64,000 nt of DNA from Pristionchus mayeri. Taxonomy: Eukaryota > Nematoda > Chromadorea > Rhabditida > Neodiplogasteridae. The stretch spans positions 36,522,901 through 36,586,900 of the forward strand of contig BTRK01000006.1 of the NCBI GenBank assembly GCA_036245805.1, read 5' to 3'. A program made the translations under genes and the position numbers. The notes below the pieces were generated by a model, which saw nothing but the letters and a program-made list of their open reading frames with translations, was not told the DNA's origin and made no database searches. Of this stretch, positions 10,672 through 22,154 are shown one piece after another (the first letter of the stretch is position 1; each line of letters opens with the position of its first letter).

Positions 10672-13600
10672 ATGGGTCAAACTGGAAGCAAGACTAATTT
10701 TCGGCAAGCAGTAATTGATTTAACATCTAAGCCTTCCAAGCCCGGCGACGACTTGTTCTGGGAGCAATTGTGGTAAGCTACTATGTATTGACATCCATAC
10801 AAGTTCTTTTTCACTATTCACGTCGAGTAGCGTGTGAAAATTGATGATTTCGCCCGTTTTAGGTCGACGGAGAACGTTCAAAAGGCGTCGGATATTTTCT
10901 GGCTCGTTCCCACAGCCGATATTCGGCAACTGAGGGATGAAAATCCAAACAATCTCGCGACTCTCTGCTTCAAATCCATCGAAAAACTACAAGACGCCAG
11001 AGATAATCCATCGACGATCAAACAGACAACCGTGAGGCGTTTTAAGCAATATACAATACCTTATTCAGTGTAATAATTGTTTTCTTTATTGTTTTGAATA
11101 TCAAGATGGCGCGTATATTGCCAAAAACCGTGACAAACACGATCAGAATCGTAATAAAATGGCTAAAATTGAGGTAATCAACTGTGTTCGTCTGCTCACT
11201 CGCATTCTCCCCTACATGTTCGAGGATCCCGAGTGGAGGGGATACTTCTGGTCGACCATTCCCAACAGCGACAGTCAGATTCCGCTGGCCAGCTGCTTGC
11301 TCGGTGTCCTCTCCGACCTCCTCTTCTGCCTCGGATTCACCATATCAAAAAATGAACAAGGGCCGGTGAGTCTTGCTTCATTTAATATGTATTATATATT
11401 AATGGCAAAGGCATTTCAATGTGTAGGCAGAATCACAATTTAGTAATTCGTACATCCAAATGGCCAATTACTGTTGAAAATGAATTTTGAAGTTACACTT
11501 TTTCAGGAAAAGGTGGACGACCTTGCACAGATTGACTCATGCGAGTACATCTGGGAAGCGGGCGTAGGATGCGCAACGAGGCCCAGCTCGACCGCTCAGA
11601 TGGACCAAGTGAGTGGCAAATTATAACAAACACAGATATGAAAGAGTCCGTATCTTATACTAAAAGATTCCCAAATTTCTCTTATTTCAAATCCGTGACC
11701 AGCATCATTGTTGAAACCAAAAGCGAAATTTCAGAACCGAACTGAGATTCTGAAGCTGCTGCTTACCTGCCTATCAGAAGTCATCTACATGCCAGTCAAT
11801 GGTTCGTACTTCCTATAATCAATCCTACATATTGGCTGCATAGCGCAGCGGTAGGACGTTCGCTTAGATAACGCATGGTTGCTGGTTCAATCCCGCCCCG
11901 CGCGATCATGTTGCAAAACTTCCTATGACGATGAACTGAACCGCAAATATGAACCGCGTGATTCAAACGCACGTCAGTCCGAGGAATTCTCCTTTTGAAT
12001 AATTAGTGTGGCGAAGAGAGAAATGTCAGAGACTGAAATAGCTAACCGAATATTTTAGACGAGCAACGTCTTCGGTGGACGATGCATTTCTCAGCAGCTG
12101 AAAACAGACACGTCCTGCCCCTCTTCACTTCCCTTTTAAACACTGTGTGCTCTTATGATCCTGGTAAGTCAACTTCCCAAAGAAAACTCGAAACTTTTTT
12201 CATGGTTTCACATTTCAGTGGGTATGGGTATGCCGTACAACTACCTTCTCTTCTCGGACACTCGAGAACCTCTCGTTGAGGCAGCACTTCAGCTTCTCAT
12301 TACGTGTCTCGATAGGGACTCAGCGCCCAAGTCCGATGATGTATGCTTAATTTCAATATTAGTTCTAGTATCGAATTAACCTTAACAGTGCCATGGCAAC
12401 TATTGTACAAGGTGATCGAAGGTGATGTTCTGCATTACAGAGTGGTTACGCGGACAACTTCTTCATTCACTTCCTCTCTCGAATTCATCGCGACGAGGAC
12501 TTCGAGTTCATGCTCAAGGGAATCACTCGATTGCTGCAGAATCCACTCCAGAATGGATATCTGCCCAATTCGACCAAGAAGGTGAGCTAATTGACCACAT
12601 ACCACTTCGTTCCTTCTATATCGAGTATTCAATCTAAAATAATTTCACACAATATTTGTATTATTTTGTTTCAATATACGCACGATTTCAAGGTGAACTT
12701 TCATCAAGAGCTGCTGGTCCTCCTCTGGAAGTGCTGCGAGTACAATCAGAAGTTCCTGCTGCACGTCCTCAAGACGAGCGACGTCCTCGAGTTGCTCGTT
12801 CCCATCCTCTATCACATCTGCGATGCACGCAACGACCAATGTGAGCATCTACCGACTTTTTCAATCGATGAGAAGAATAAAACTACCGTAATATTGCCTG
12901 GTATATCGTAATCACACCGTAATCCTTTTCAGCACGAGTGGGTCTCGTTCACATGTGCGTGTTCATCATCCTCCTTCTGAGTGGTGAGCGCAACTTCGGA
13001 GTGCGACTGAACAAGCCCCATCTGGGAAAGGCGCCTATCGACATTCAGGCAGTCAATGGAGGAACCCACGCTGATCTACTCATTTTGGTACGATATACAT
13101 TTCGTTTCTATTGTAGTACGAATGAAAATGTGAATGATTGAAATGAAGGAAATCCGAAAAGCTATTAACCGAGTATGAATCTCTTGATACCGTGTGTGAG
13201 AATTTTTTCAATTTTCGTTTTCACATGTTTCCGCGTTAGACTAGATTCCCCTTTTACATTCCGATTTGCTTAAAAGTAATTACAAATATGTGCAGGTCTT
13301 CCACAAACTGATCACGACGGGTAACCACAGGATGCAATCCCTCTTCGACTGCCTTCTCACTGTCGTCGTCAATGGTGAGGAATCCTCACTTATTGTTGTC
13401 CATCGGCACGTTACTCTCTTATTGTTGTCCATCGGCACGTTACTCTCTTTATTTAGTTCTGCATGACTTGCGAAATAAATCGTGAAAATGGAGAATGACG
13501 CATAAAAAACTCAGTATTACATCACACACGGATTACGGTAGCTCTTTACCGTATTCTTTACAGTATCGCCATATCTGAAGTCGCTATCGATGACTTCTGC

Positions 13601-14914
13601 TAACAAGTTGGTCCATCTGGTGGAGGCGTTCTCCACTCCCTGGTTCCTCTTCTCCTCTCCTACTAATCACCATCTCGTCTTCTTCCTCCTCGAGGTCTTC
13701 AACAACATCATCCAGTACCAGTTTGATGGTTGGTCTTTTTCTCGTGATTACAACCGTTCCGAGAAGCCATAGATGTCGAAGTGGGCTTCACTGATCTTTA
13801 GGAAGATGCAAAGATGCAATTTGCACGCAATTTCTCACCGAACCCTCCCTGCAGGCAACTCCAACCTCATCTACACGATTATTCGCAAGCGACAGGTCTT
13901 CTACCAACTGTCTAATCTGACGACGGATGCCTCGTCGATAGCGAAGTCTCTCTCGGGAAAGAAAGGAAAGGGAGCGAAGACGGAGGACATCGTCGATCAG
14001 CTGAAGAGTCCCACTGCTCCCACGCCGCCCGAACACCTCCTCGATGCACCTGCACCCAGTGAGTGCAAACAGAGTTATTGAAAAAGCATAAAAAAGAAAG
14101 CCGAAAACATAAGCTACCAAAAATATGCGTTTCATAAACAAAACTTCAAAAATATCTTTCGCTCTTCGTGGGAACGTATTCAAAAATTGATGTAACAAAT
14201 TTCAAAATCATTAATCACGATTGTCCTGGTTACAGCAAGCTAAAGGAATATTTCAGGCGCCACAGCAGGACTCGCTGCCACTCCCCAGATCTCCGTGATG
14301 ACTGATAAGGTACTGTAAACATCACAATTATTATTATTGAATGATACGCTATCAGCTGCCAACGGACGCGTCTCCAGTGATGGGAGGGGAGGATTGGGTG
14401 GCGACCTCGGAGTGGGCGGAGGCATGGAAGGGAAAACTGCCCCTCCAGACAATCATGAGACTGCTGCAAGTACTCGTGCCCCAAGTGGAGAAGATTTGCA
14501 TCGACAAGTGGGTTTATTCTGAAAATCTCGTTTCCTGGTATCTTTGTGTAATATTTGTGATATGAGTAAAAGGAACAGTGCATCATTGAGTTTTTGAAAA
14601 TTTTCTTTCAAATTTCATATGATCATCGATAACAAATACTTCGCAGGGGTTTGACAGACGAGACGGAGATTCTCAAGTTCCTGCAACACGGAACTCTCGT
14701 CGGTCTACTGCCGGTTCCCCATCCGATTCTCATCCGGAAGTACCAGGCGAATGCGGGCACCAACCACTGGTTCCGCACTTACATGTGGGGAGTCATCTAT
14801 CTGAGGTACGACGCCCTTGTTGTGATGATTCATCCCTCGTCCCTTTGCAGAAATGTCGACCCTCCGATCTGGTACGATACGAGTGTAAAGTTGTTCGAGA
14901 TCAACAAGACCTAA
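10672..14914 (+). CDS. hid-1: HID-1, dense-core vesicle/Golgi trafficking protein
   Basis: The N-terminus MGQTGSKTNFRQAVIDLTSK matches the HID1 family, including Gly-2, a myristoylation signal. Conserved blocks include NLATLCFKSIEKL (10950-11000), INCVRLLTRILPYMFEDPEW (11175-11235, then RGYFWST), GMGMPYNYLLFSDTREPLVE (12225-12280) and the C-terminal NVDPPIWYDTSVKLFEINKT just before TAA at 14912. About 16 exons join in frame from 10672 to 14914, which gives a full-length gene. HID-1 proteins are peripheral Golgi/TGN membrane proteins needed for dense-core vesicle cargo sorting and neuropeptide secretion; the name comes from the C. elegans high-temperature dauer phenotype. A variable Lys/Pro-rich insert (about 13925-14055, KGKGAKTEDIVDQ region) sits before the conserved C-terminal part. 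No domain loss or frame break was seen. The start is probably trans-spliced, since CTCTCTCAG lies immediately upstream. Confidence 0.93.
11834..11905 (+). repeat. tRNA-like sequence (tRNA pseudogene or tRNA-derived SINE head) in a hid-1 intron
   Basis: The intron holds GGCTGCATAGCGCAGCGGTA followed later by GCTGGTTCAATCCCG. The first resembles a polymerase III A box (TAGCGCAGCGG) and the second a B box (GGTTCAATCCC), at tRNA-like spacing. The 5' seven bases have no complementary 3' partner, the anticodon stem needs a mismatch or a nine-base loop, and the T stem pairs poorly. It therefore looks like a decayed tRNA or the head of a tRNA-derived SINE rather than a working tRNA gene. Confidence 0.5.
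13391..13448. repeat. Perfect 29-bp tandem duplication in a hid-1 intron
   Basis: A 29-bp unit beginning TATTGTTGTCCATCGGCACG is present twice in a row (13391-13419 and 13420-13448) without a mismatch. It lies in the intron after the exon ending near 13376, so it does not affect coding. Identity of the copies suggests a recent slippage or repair event, or an assembly artefact. Confidence 0.9.
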
Positions 14915-15668
14915 GGATGCTGTGGGAAGGCCTTCCATCTCCTCCTATCTTATCACTCATCTCCCATCATTCCCCTCGTCCTTTATCCCATCCACACATC
15001 CCTCTGTCCTCCTCGATATCTCCTTCCATCAAAACAAGTTCTCTCATCATCGTACATTCAACTTTCTGTCATAATTTGTATTTACCGTCCCCTTCGCCTT
15101 TGAAGACTTTAATTTATTTCGAGTCAGTGTGCATTCCCAAATATTCTTTCCCTTCTTTCTCGTCTATCGATATCCTGTCAGCTTGAACCCTAAGAGAGAT
15201 CTAGCTAGAGTACCCTTCAGATTCCTATCATTTCCCAGTGCAACCCCTTGATAAAGAGTGCTGCATGTAATTGAGTGCTCTTGAGAGCGGGCGGGCGAGT
15301 TGGTTGTCATTACTCAAAAGAGATACTTGTTCATTCCCTACTTGAAGGGCAGTGCCGAGAGAGAAAAGAAGGATTAGGAAAGAGGAGAAGAATCATTGGA
15401 AGGAATGATTGAGATGCATCCACAGATGGTGGGACCGCCTCCCTCCCCCTTGACTCCTCCCTCCTCCCCTCTTCTATCTGTGACCCCTCGAACACCTCTC
15501 CTCCCCCCTCTCCCCCCTCACCCTCCTCCTCTCTCTCTTCTCCCCTTCTCATTCTCCTCACTCTCGCCCCTCCATCTCTGTGTACATATCACAGGTCGGT
15601 AGTCGACTCATAGAGAATCGAAGCTACTTCTGTACCCCCCCCTCCCTCCCTTCGGTAGATCAAAGGCG
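14915..15668. other. Pyrimidine-rich spacer between hid-1 and the Rab-like gene
   Basis: The first part is the hid-1 3' UTR. The middle (15380-15600) is extremely CT-rich on the plus strand, with many TCCTCC/CCCCTC tracts that create spurious Pro/Ser-rich reading frames. No gene, structured RNA or repeat family is recognisable. Confidence 0.5.
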
Positions 15669-18474
15669 ATGAGCTACAACTATCTTTTCAAAGTGAGTGT
15701 CATTCCCCATCTCTTCTCTCTCTCGTTTCATCTCTCTGTGTGATAGGTCATTTGTCTAACGATGTTTTGATCTTCACGCTCGAAATTCGAGTCGAAAGAA
15801 TAGGGCTGAGTGTGATTCAATCACCTTTGACTAACCACTTCTGACAAGTAGGGTACGTCTGGTAATGGTGATTAGTCATGGCCATGATCGGATGTCCTCT
15901 TTCATAACTCGATCGATTCACAGATTGTTGTCGTGGGCGATCACAACTGCGGCAAGTCCTGCATTCTACTCCGATTCGCCGAAAATTCCTTCCGAAATGA
16001 TCACATTTCCACTCTGGGCGTCGATTTCAAGCTAAAGACCATCAAGCTGGGAAGGTTCGTGTCGTCTTTCGCACTCTATGGGAAAGCAACAGAGAATGTT
16101 CTCCATTAGCCGCGCCCAATCATTCCTCACTGTCCATGCTCTCTCTCGAACCTTTCCCTATCTCGAGTAAATCGATCGTCATATCGAGAGAGGGAACAGT
16201 TCAAGCGAAGCAAAAAGGGAAGAGAAGGGATGGATGGGAAAGTAGAATAGATTATGTCTTCATTCAATCTGAAAGGGCGCAAAAAGTTGCACATTTATTG
16301 CCCGAAGGGGCATAGCAGTCAAAGGAAGTCGAGGTCTCGCAAAACCTACTGTTCCAGGGATAAAATCCGACTGGAGCTCTGGGACACAGCGGGGATGGAG
16401 CGCTACAGGTGGGAAACTGGTTGATCCTATTTACCGGTCCTTGTTTTGGGAAGTGGTCAGCGGGTATTAGTGAGTCTTTATCCCCGCTTCGTTGATCGTT
16501 GCTCTTTCTAGGACCATCTACAACTCGTATTATCACTCTGCTCACGGAGTCATTTGCGTGTACGATATGTGTTCGGAGAAGAGCTTCGAGAACCTGGAGA
16601 ACTACTGGATCAAGGAGATCAAGAATCACGCGCCTTCCAACGCCGTTCTCATGCTCGTCGGCAACAAGGCGGATCTCGACAGTGAAAGAAAGGTCAGTAG
16701 AGTATCTACCTCTGTTGTTGTGAGAATACGAATGCCTCACCGACTATTCATCTGCATTCCCATTCCTCTCCTCTCCATTCCCTTGTTCACCCCCCCCCCC
16801 TCCCGAATGAGTGTCTTCATTCCTCCAATGTCCGCGCCGTCTCAGTCGAATTTCCTCCCTTTCTCTATCCAGGGAGCAACCCTTTCTCCGTCTCTCTGTA
16901 ATTGTTAGTCCCCTCTAAGGTCTTCCATTACTCTTATCCCATCCTGTTTCTGCCTCCCCATCATCCTCTCAGACTGTAATTGGATGATACCTTGAGAGGG
17001 AGATCGAGAGGACTCGGATCAGATTAGACCTATGGGACAAACAAGACTGAGTCAGTCTTCCAGGGGGGTTCCGAGGGGAGAAAACAATTGGGAAGCATGT
17101 CCCTTGCCAGCCTGCGTGTACGGATAAGGCGAGTGAAAGAAATTAGAGGGCCTCCTTTTGATTCCTCCAAATCGCCAGATGTCACTCTTTTGTGCTCCCT
17201 GCTGAGCCGTTGACTGGGGGTGACGAGAGGGAGAGATTGGAGGGAAGGTGGAGATAGAACTGAGTGGCGATTGGTCAGCCACCACTCTTGACGCTCAACG
17301 ATGATCGAATGATTAGTGAGTGACTAAATCACGGACAGATAAACATAGTAAATCAACTACTGGGAAGGAGGGAAGAGAACGGGGAGGGGTTAGATTTCAT
17401 CTTTTCCTTCATTGCCTTCATCTCTGAGTGACGGGCGAGTAATGAGGGTCATCATTGACGTCCATCTCTCTTCAGGTCGACTTTGACAGGGCGGAGAAAT
17501 TGGCGAGGCGACTAGGCGTCTCTCTCTACGAGGTCTCAGCCAAAACAGGTGAGCATCCGGAATGACAATGAGCCTCTCACCCCTTCTGTCTCTGACTCTC
17601 AAACATTGCCTCTCCTCCTCCCCGAGGCTTGTGAGCCGATTATGTGAAGGGGATTGATTGAAGTGATTGCGATGCTGGAAACAAGCAATCGCTGATTGGG
17701 AAATGACATGATGCCATTTGCATTCCTATGAAACACTGATGACGATGCCATCAAAATGATGGAGAGAAAGAGGTGTTCCGGATTGTAGCTTACTTGTAGT
17801 CTAGATACGGTTAGAGCGCTTTATCAAAATCAATTAATGTTTACGTTGTGAATAATTTAAAAAATAATATTGGAGGCATCAACTGCGAGGAGGCCTTCCA
17901 CACACTGGCGGCAGCAATGCGGGAACGCGTCTGTGCCTCTCAGCAGGTAATTTCTTTCTCCTCCTCCTTTGTGCCATCGGAAACAAACGGCAAAACATCG
18001 CCAAGCAAATGGAGCAGTGTAAACACAGCGTACTTGCGTGGTGTCCCATTCTCCTCCTCTTTTTTCTCAGATGTGATTGATGCGGAATCCAAAGGTTCAA
18101 CCCGTTGTGATCTTCCTGAACTTAAAGATGATAAGAATAGTGGCGAAAAACAAGTCCCAACACGTGTATTGTTATCAGCCATAGGTCAGGAATAGTCGTG
18201 ATCTTTGAAAATACAGTCATACAAAATAGTGATCTTTTCCATTCCTTCTAAACACTCATAACAATCCTAAAAATCGTGAGAGAATGAGTCGTTAATATCT
18301 TGGTAGTTCAGCAAAACATTAACAATGAAAACATGTTTTTTTCAGAGCGACGACTCGGACGAAGCCGATCACTACGCATCTGCCTTCCACGTCGATGGTG
18401 TCATCGGGAAAGACAGGGAGAAGTCACAACTGCCCTCCTGCTGCCAATCCCAACCACCACCTGAATTCGTGTAG
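15669..18474 (+). CDS. Divergent Rab-like small GTPase
   Basis: Exons: 15669-15692, 15924-16054, 16358-16408, 16512-16692, 17476-17548, 17876-17946 and 18346-18474. The protein begins MSYNYLFKIVVVGDHNCGKS (P-loop GDHNCGKS). It continues with a Rab-type switch I, STLGVDFKLKTI, then switch II WDTAGMERYR, the NKAD guanine-binding motif (VGNKADL) and VSAKTG. The order and spacing of G1-G5 are those of a Rab. Two things are odd. The catalytic Gln of switch II is Met (codon ATG at 16395), expected to slow GTP hydrolysis. The only cysteine pair is in LPSCCQSQPPPEFV, ten residues before the end, rather than at the terminus where Rabs are normally geranylgeranylated. The exon at 17876 follows an atypical acceptor, TTGGAG. 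I cannot assign a subfamily. Likely role: membrane traffic. Confidence 0.85.
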
Positions 18475-18857
18475 ACTACAGTATCCCCCACACAACGGTT
18501 AACACTCCCCTCATCACACATCGCTCGATTCTGCTCCCCGTACATGCCCCCGATTCAACTATCAACCACAAATTGGACGAGCTTTCACGCCCCGTATCTC
18601 TCCTGTCTCCAAATCAGTTGACTTCTTCTCTCCTGCCTATGGGTATCTCAAGTGCCTTTACTCTGTCATTTCTCTCTACTGTTTCATGTTGTTCATTTGA
18701 ATGATGGAGTGCTGCTACTCCTTCGATGCTTCGCTTGCCCTCGACTCTCTGATAAACAGTGGTCTTCGGTAAAAAAGGGGAAGAAAGGAGGGAAAGGGAA
18801 TGATAAGGGCAGAGAAGGGTCATACGTGACTGTGAAGGAGTGAGTACGTGAGGAGAG
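18475..18857. other. Spacer between the Rab-like gene and the CDF transporter gene
   Basis: This 383-bp gap follows the Rab-like stop codon and precedes the transporter ATG. It holds the Rab-like 3' UTR and presumably the transporter's promoter. Nothing else is recognisable. The spacing is wider than the roughly 100 bp usual within nematode operons. Confidence 0.45.
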
Positions 18858-20523
18858 ATGGGCAATGGAGAGAAGATTCCCTTGATAAAGAAGGAGAAGA
18901 AGAGGTCGAGGAAGTCACGCAAGTATTATGAGTACGTCCCTTCACTTGTCTGATTGTTGTTCCTTCACTCTTCTAATTGTGTTCCAGAGAGCTCGAGGAA
19001 CTCGAAAGAGGATACGCAGAGGACGAAGCGACTATTGCAGGGCAGTTGGTCGAGGAAGATGAAGTAGCTCTAATGCATGTGATTGTCAAATCATTCAGTG
19101 ATTTCAGACTGCCTCCGACAATGTATTATCCAAAATCGTGTTCGCCGCAAATATTATATTGCTGATCGCCAAGATGGCGGCTACTTACTTCACCTCGGGT
19201 ACCTCTCTCTCCATCATCAGCACCCTTCTGGACAGCGTTGTTGACATCACGAGGTGGGCTAATCATCATGTTTGCCTCCTTTGATCAACGTTTTCGTTTG
19301 TTTTCAGTAGCATCGGCATCTGGTATGCCTCCCATGCAATTATCCATGCCGACAAGTTCCTGTATCCACGAGGTAGATGGGACAGAGAGAGGTTCAGATA
19401 GGTTTAACTAATTTCAGGTCGCGAGAATCTCGAGTTGATAGCTTTCATTTTCATCGGAGTGATTATGGGAATGGCCAATCTCTACATAATGCTCCAATCT
19501 GTGAATCGCATTCTCACCCTTGAGGTAAAATTATATTGAATTAGATACGCTCGATATGCGACAATGGACACATAAGTGGTCATTAGGCTGCATGGGGGTC
19601 GAGACTGGCTTGCCTCGGGTGCGAATGAGCGATTGCCGACATGCAATTGGAAACAGCCTGCTCGATAGCGCTCACATTTGTTATGCTCCGCAGCCTCCAT
19701 TCGTGTACTCTTCTATTGTGCGAGAGGGGGGATATTTCGGGCACGGATTGACAAATTCGTGAGGAGAGAGGGAGGAGAGATCATTGCAGGTCGTGCCCGA
19801 TATTACGATGACTGCTCTGGCCATTCTTCTGGGGACGATCGTCGTCAAGGGAGGGCTGCTCATCGCCTGTCTCAGGTTGAAGACGCCCGCTTCCAGAGTA
19901 CTCGCCATCGATCAACGCAATGACGTCCTCACTAACATCGTCGGCATGGGAGGCGCGATTCTGTCGAAGTATTGGACTGCTTACGCTGATCCCGTCGCAG
20001 CCTGCCTCATTGCGTAAGAGTCGCCCTATTGACATCACAGAGATAAGAAGACGACTTCAGAGGCTACATCGTCTACTCTTGGGCTGGCGTCGTCGTCGAG
20101 CAATTACCAATTCTATCCGGAAAGCAATGCACAAAGTAGGCTACCGTAGCTCCTCTCGAAGATGACGGCGCCAATTGAGGAACGAGTACTCTCGCATAGC
20201 GCGCGTTCTCATCACTCATGGAGAAAGGGTGAAAATGGTGGAGACCCTTCTCGTATATCACACAGGGCTCAAGGTACAGTCTGATCAGGAACAGACTGAT
20301 AACAGGACACTCTTTGATAGGTTAGAGTCGAGGCACATGTGGTGTTGGATCCAGACACGCCTTCTAAAATCGTCCACAACGAGGTTTCCGGTTGATCTTT
20401 GATCTCTATGTTTGGTGTACTTTGCAGGTGGAAGAACCACTGAAGCGGAAACTGGAAATGCTTCCGTTCGTCGAGCGAGCATTTGTACACCCAGATTACG
20501 AGTGCGATGGATACGAGAAATGA
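18858..20523 (+). CDS. Cation diffusion facilitator (Mn/Zn efflux transporter)
   Basis: A cytosolic Lys/Arg-rich N-terminus (MGNGEKIPLIKKEKKRSRKS) and an acidic stretch lead into the membrane part. TM1-2 reads NVLSKIVFAANIILLIAKMA and then SLSIISTLLDSVVDITS. Further helices are LELIAFIFIGVIMGMANLYI and ITMTALAILLGTIVVKGGLL, then VLAIDQRNDVLTNIVGMGGA with TM6 SKYWTAYADPVAACLIA. The phrase YIVYSWAGVVVEQLPILSGK and a C-terminal cytosolic domain (VRVEAHVVLDPDTPSKIVHN) complete a standard CDF plan of six helices plus a C-terminal domain. The metal site is DSVVD in TM2 (Asp-x3-Asp rather than the His-x3-Asp typical of Zn carriers) and RNDVLTN in TM5. This fits the manganese branch of the family as known from plants. 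Substrate is therefore inferred. At least seven exons join in frame to TGA at 20521. Confidence 0.88.
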
Positions 20524-21013
20524 GCTTGTTAAACACAGTTCAATATCATGTGCAAACCGAGTGATAAACCGTCTTTGTACTGTATGGATAGGTGAATGGG
20601 ACGAGTGGCATGGGGGCTGAGTCATCTCTACTCTTCCACGTGTGGGAATCGACAAAGGCAGCTTCGATTCCCGAATTCTCCCTCTGTATTCTGTCCTTCT
20701 CCCTCTCTCGCTCCCTTCTCCACACAATGAATCTCCTCCTCTTCCGTCCTAAATGGAACGTGTCACTCTTCCTCCTTCATCCTCTTCCTTCCCTCAGATT
20801 CCTCCGATGGCCTTAATGCTCTTCTCTCTATTCTCTGACCAGTAGCTCTGGGAGGAAGGGAGGGAGGGGGAGGGCCACATATGGAAGAAGCGTCTACTCT
20901 CATCGATTCTCATTGTCTTGTCTTTCTTGCCTAACTACTCCTCCATATCTCGCTATCTCACAATGTATTCCTTTCAGATGCGCCCATAGAGGCGAATTGG
21001 AACCACACACAGA
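20524..21013. other. Spacer between the CDF gene and arl-1
   Basis: This 490-bp region is pyrimidine-rich between 20650 and 20830 and has a purine-rich patch at 20845-20875. It should contain the transporter's 3' UTR and the arl-1 promoter. No RNA gene or repeat was recognised. Confidence 0.45.
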
Positions 21014-22154
21014 ATGGGTAAGCTCTTTCGTAATTTCCCATTTTTCATCGCTTTTTGTCTCCTTTCACCAATATGCCTTGCTATTCAGGAGGTGTTATCG
21101 GATACTTCCGATCGCTACTCGACAGTAAGGAGTATCGGATTCTCATCCTGGGCTTGGATGGCGCTGGCAAAACCACCATTCTCTATAAGCTTCAGGTGAA
21201 TCCCCTACTGCTAGGAATGATCCCAATCTGATCTCGCAGGTGGGAGAAATTGTGACTACGATTCCAACAATCGGATTCAACGTCGAACATGTGCAGTACA
21301 AGAATCTCAAGTTTCAAGTGAGGACCTTTATCGGGATTCTTTTGTTCTTTCGAAATTCCACACGAACCATCTCACCACTCTTTTTTCTGACACATAAAAA
21401 TCTTGTAAAACCCACTATCTTATCGCCGTCTAAAGTTCCCACCTTTCTCGTTTCCGTGAACAAAAGGCCCTTTACCGAAATCAACCTTATGTGGCATCCA
21501 TGTAGTGTGCAACAAATAAATGAAAAAGGAATTTTCTAGAAAACTAGGAAGTAGATTCTTTTTGGCCATTGTTAAATCAGTTTTTGCCTAATGAAAATTG
21601 TATCAATTTTAGGTGTGGGACCTGGGCGGTCAGTCGAGCATCCGACCCTACTGGCGATGTTATTATGCAAATGCGGACGCCGTTATTTATGTGGTCGATT
21701 CTGCGGACAAGGACAGAATGGGCGTGAGCAAGGGAGAGCTCGTCTCCATGCTCGAGGTTCGTCTTTTCCAAAAGAAATCTGTAGAACAGCGCGGCGAAAT
21801 GTGATTACAAGCCGAAGAGTGTGATCTTTGAGGAAGAAGAACTGAAAGACGCTGTGTTGTTAGTGCTAGCCAACAAGCAGGATTTACCAGGAAAAATGAC
21901 TCTACCAGAAGTGCACAAGGTGAGCCATTCGACACTATTATCAGATAAATTCCATTACTTCGAAATTGCATAACTTATCATTTCACCAATTCTCGATGAA
22001 TTTATTGTTGATATTCCCTTCTTTTGAGGCTCTGGGTCTGGAAATACTGAAGAACCGAACATTTCAAATCTTCAAGACCTCAGCGAAGAAAGGAGAAGGA
22101 CTCGATGAAGCAATGGACTGGTTGGGAAATATTCTGAGTACGAAAAAGGTTTAG
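21014..22154 (+). CDS. arl-1: ARL-1, ARF-like GTPase of the trans-Golgi
   Basis: Exon 1 is only four bases of coding (ATGG, 21014-21017). It splices to 21089-21195 to give [20 protein letters not shown] and then GLDGAGKTT. Later exons are 21240-21317 ([20 protein letters not shown]), 21613-21756 ([20 protein letters not shown]), about 21832-21918 ([14 protein letters not shown]) and 22029-22154 (ending [11 protein letters not shown]). G1 GLDGAGKT, switch II WDLGGQ with its Gln, and NKQD are all intact. Gly-2 is present for myristoylation. The phrases [14 protein letters not shown] and [11 protein letters not shown] separate ARL1 from ARF1. ARL1 recruits GRIP-domain golgins to the trans-Golgi. 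The length and every motif are as expected for the family. Confidence 0.94.

Noticed and set aside
15331..15602. Pro-rich or Glu/Gly-rich open frames between hid-1 and the Rab-like gene
   Set aside because: They are two readings of one pyrimidine tract; no domain or exon structure supports them.
10672..22154. Operon of hid-1, Rab-like gene, CDF gene and arl-1
   Set aside because: The genes share a strand, but gaps of 383-754 bp are wider than usual nematode operon spacing and no SL2-type signal was recognised.
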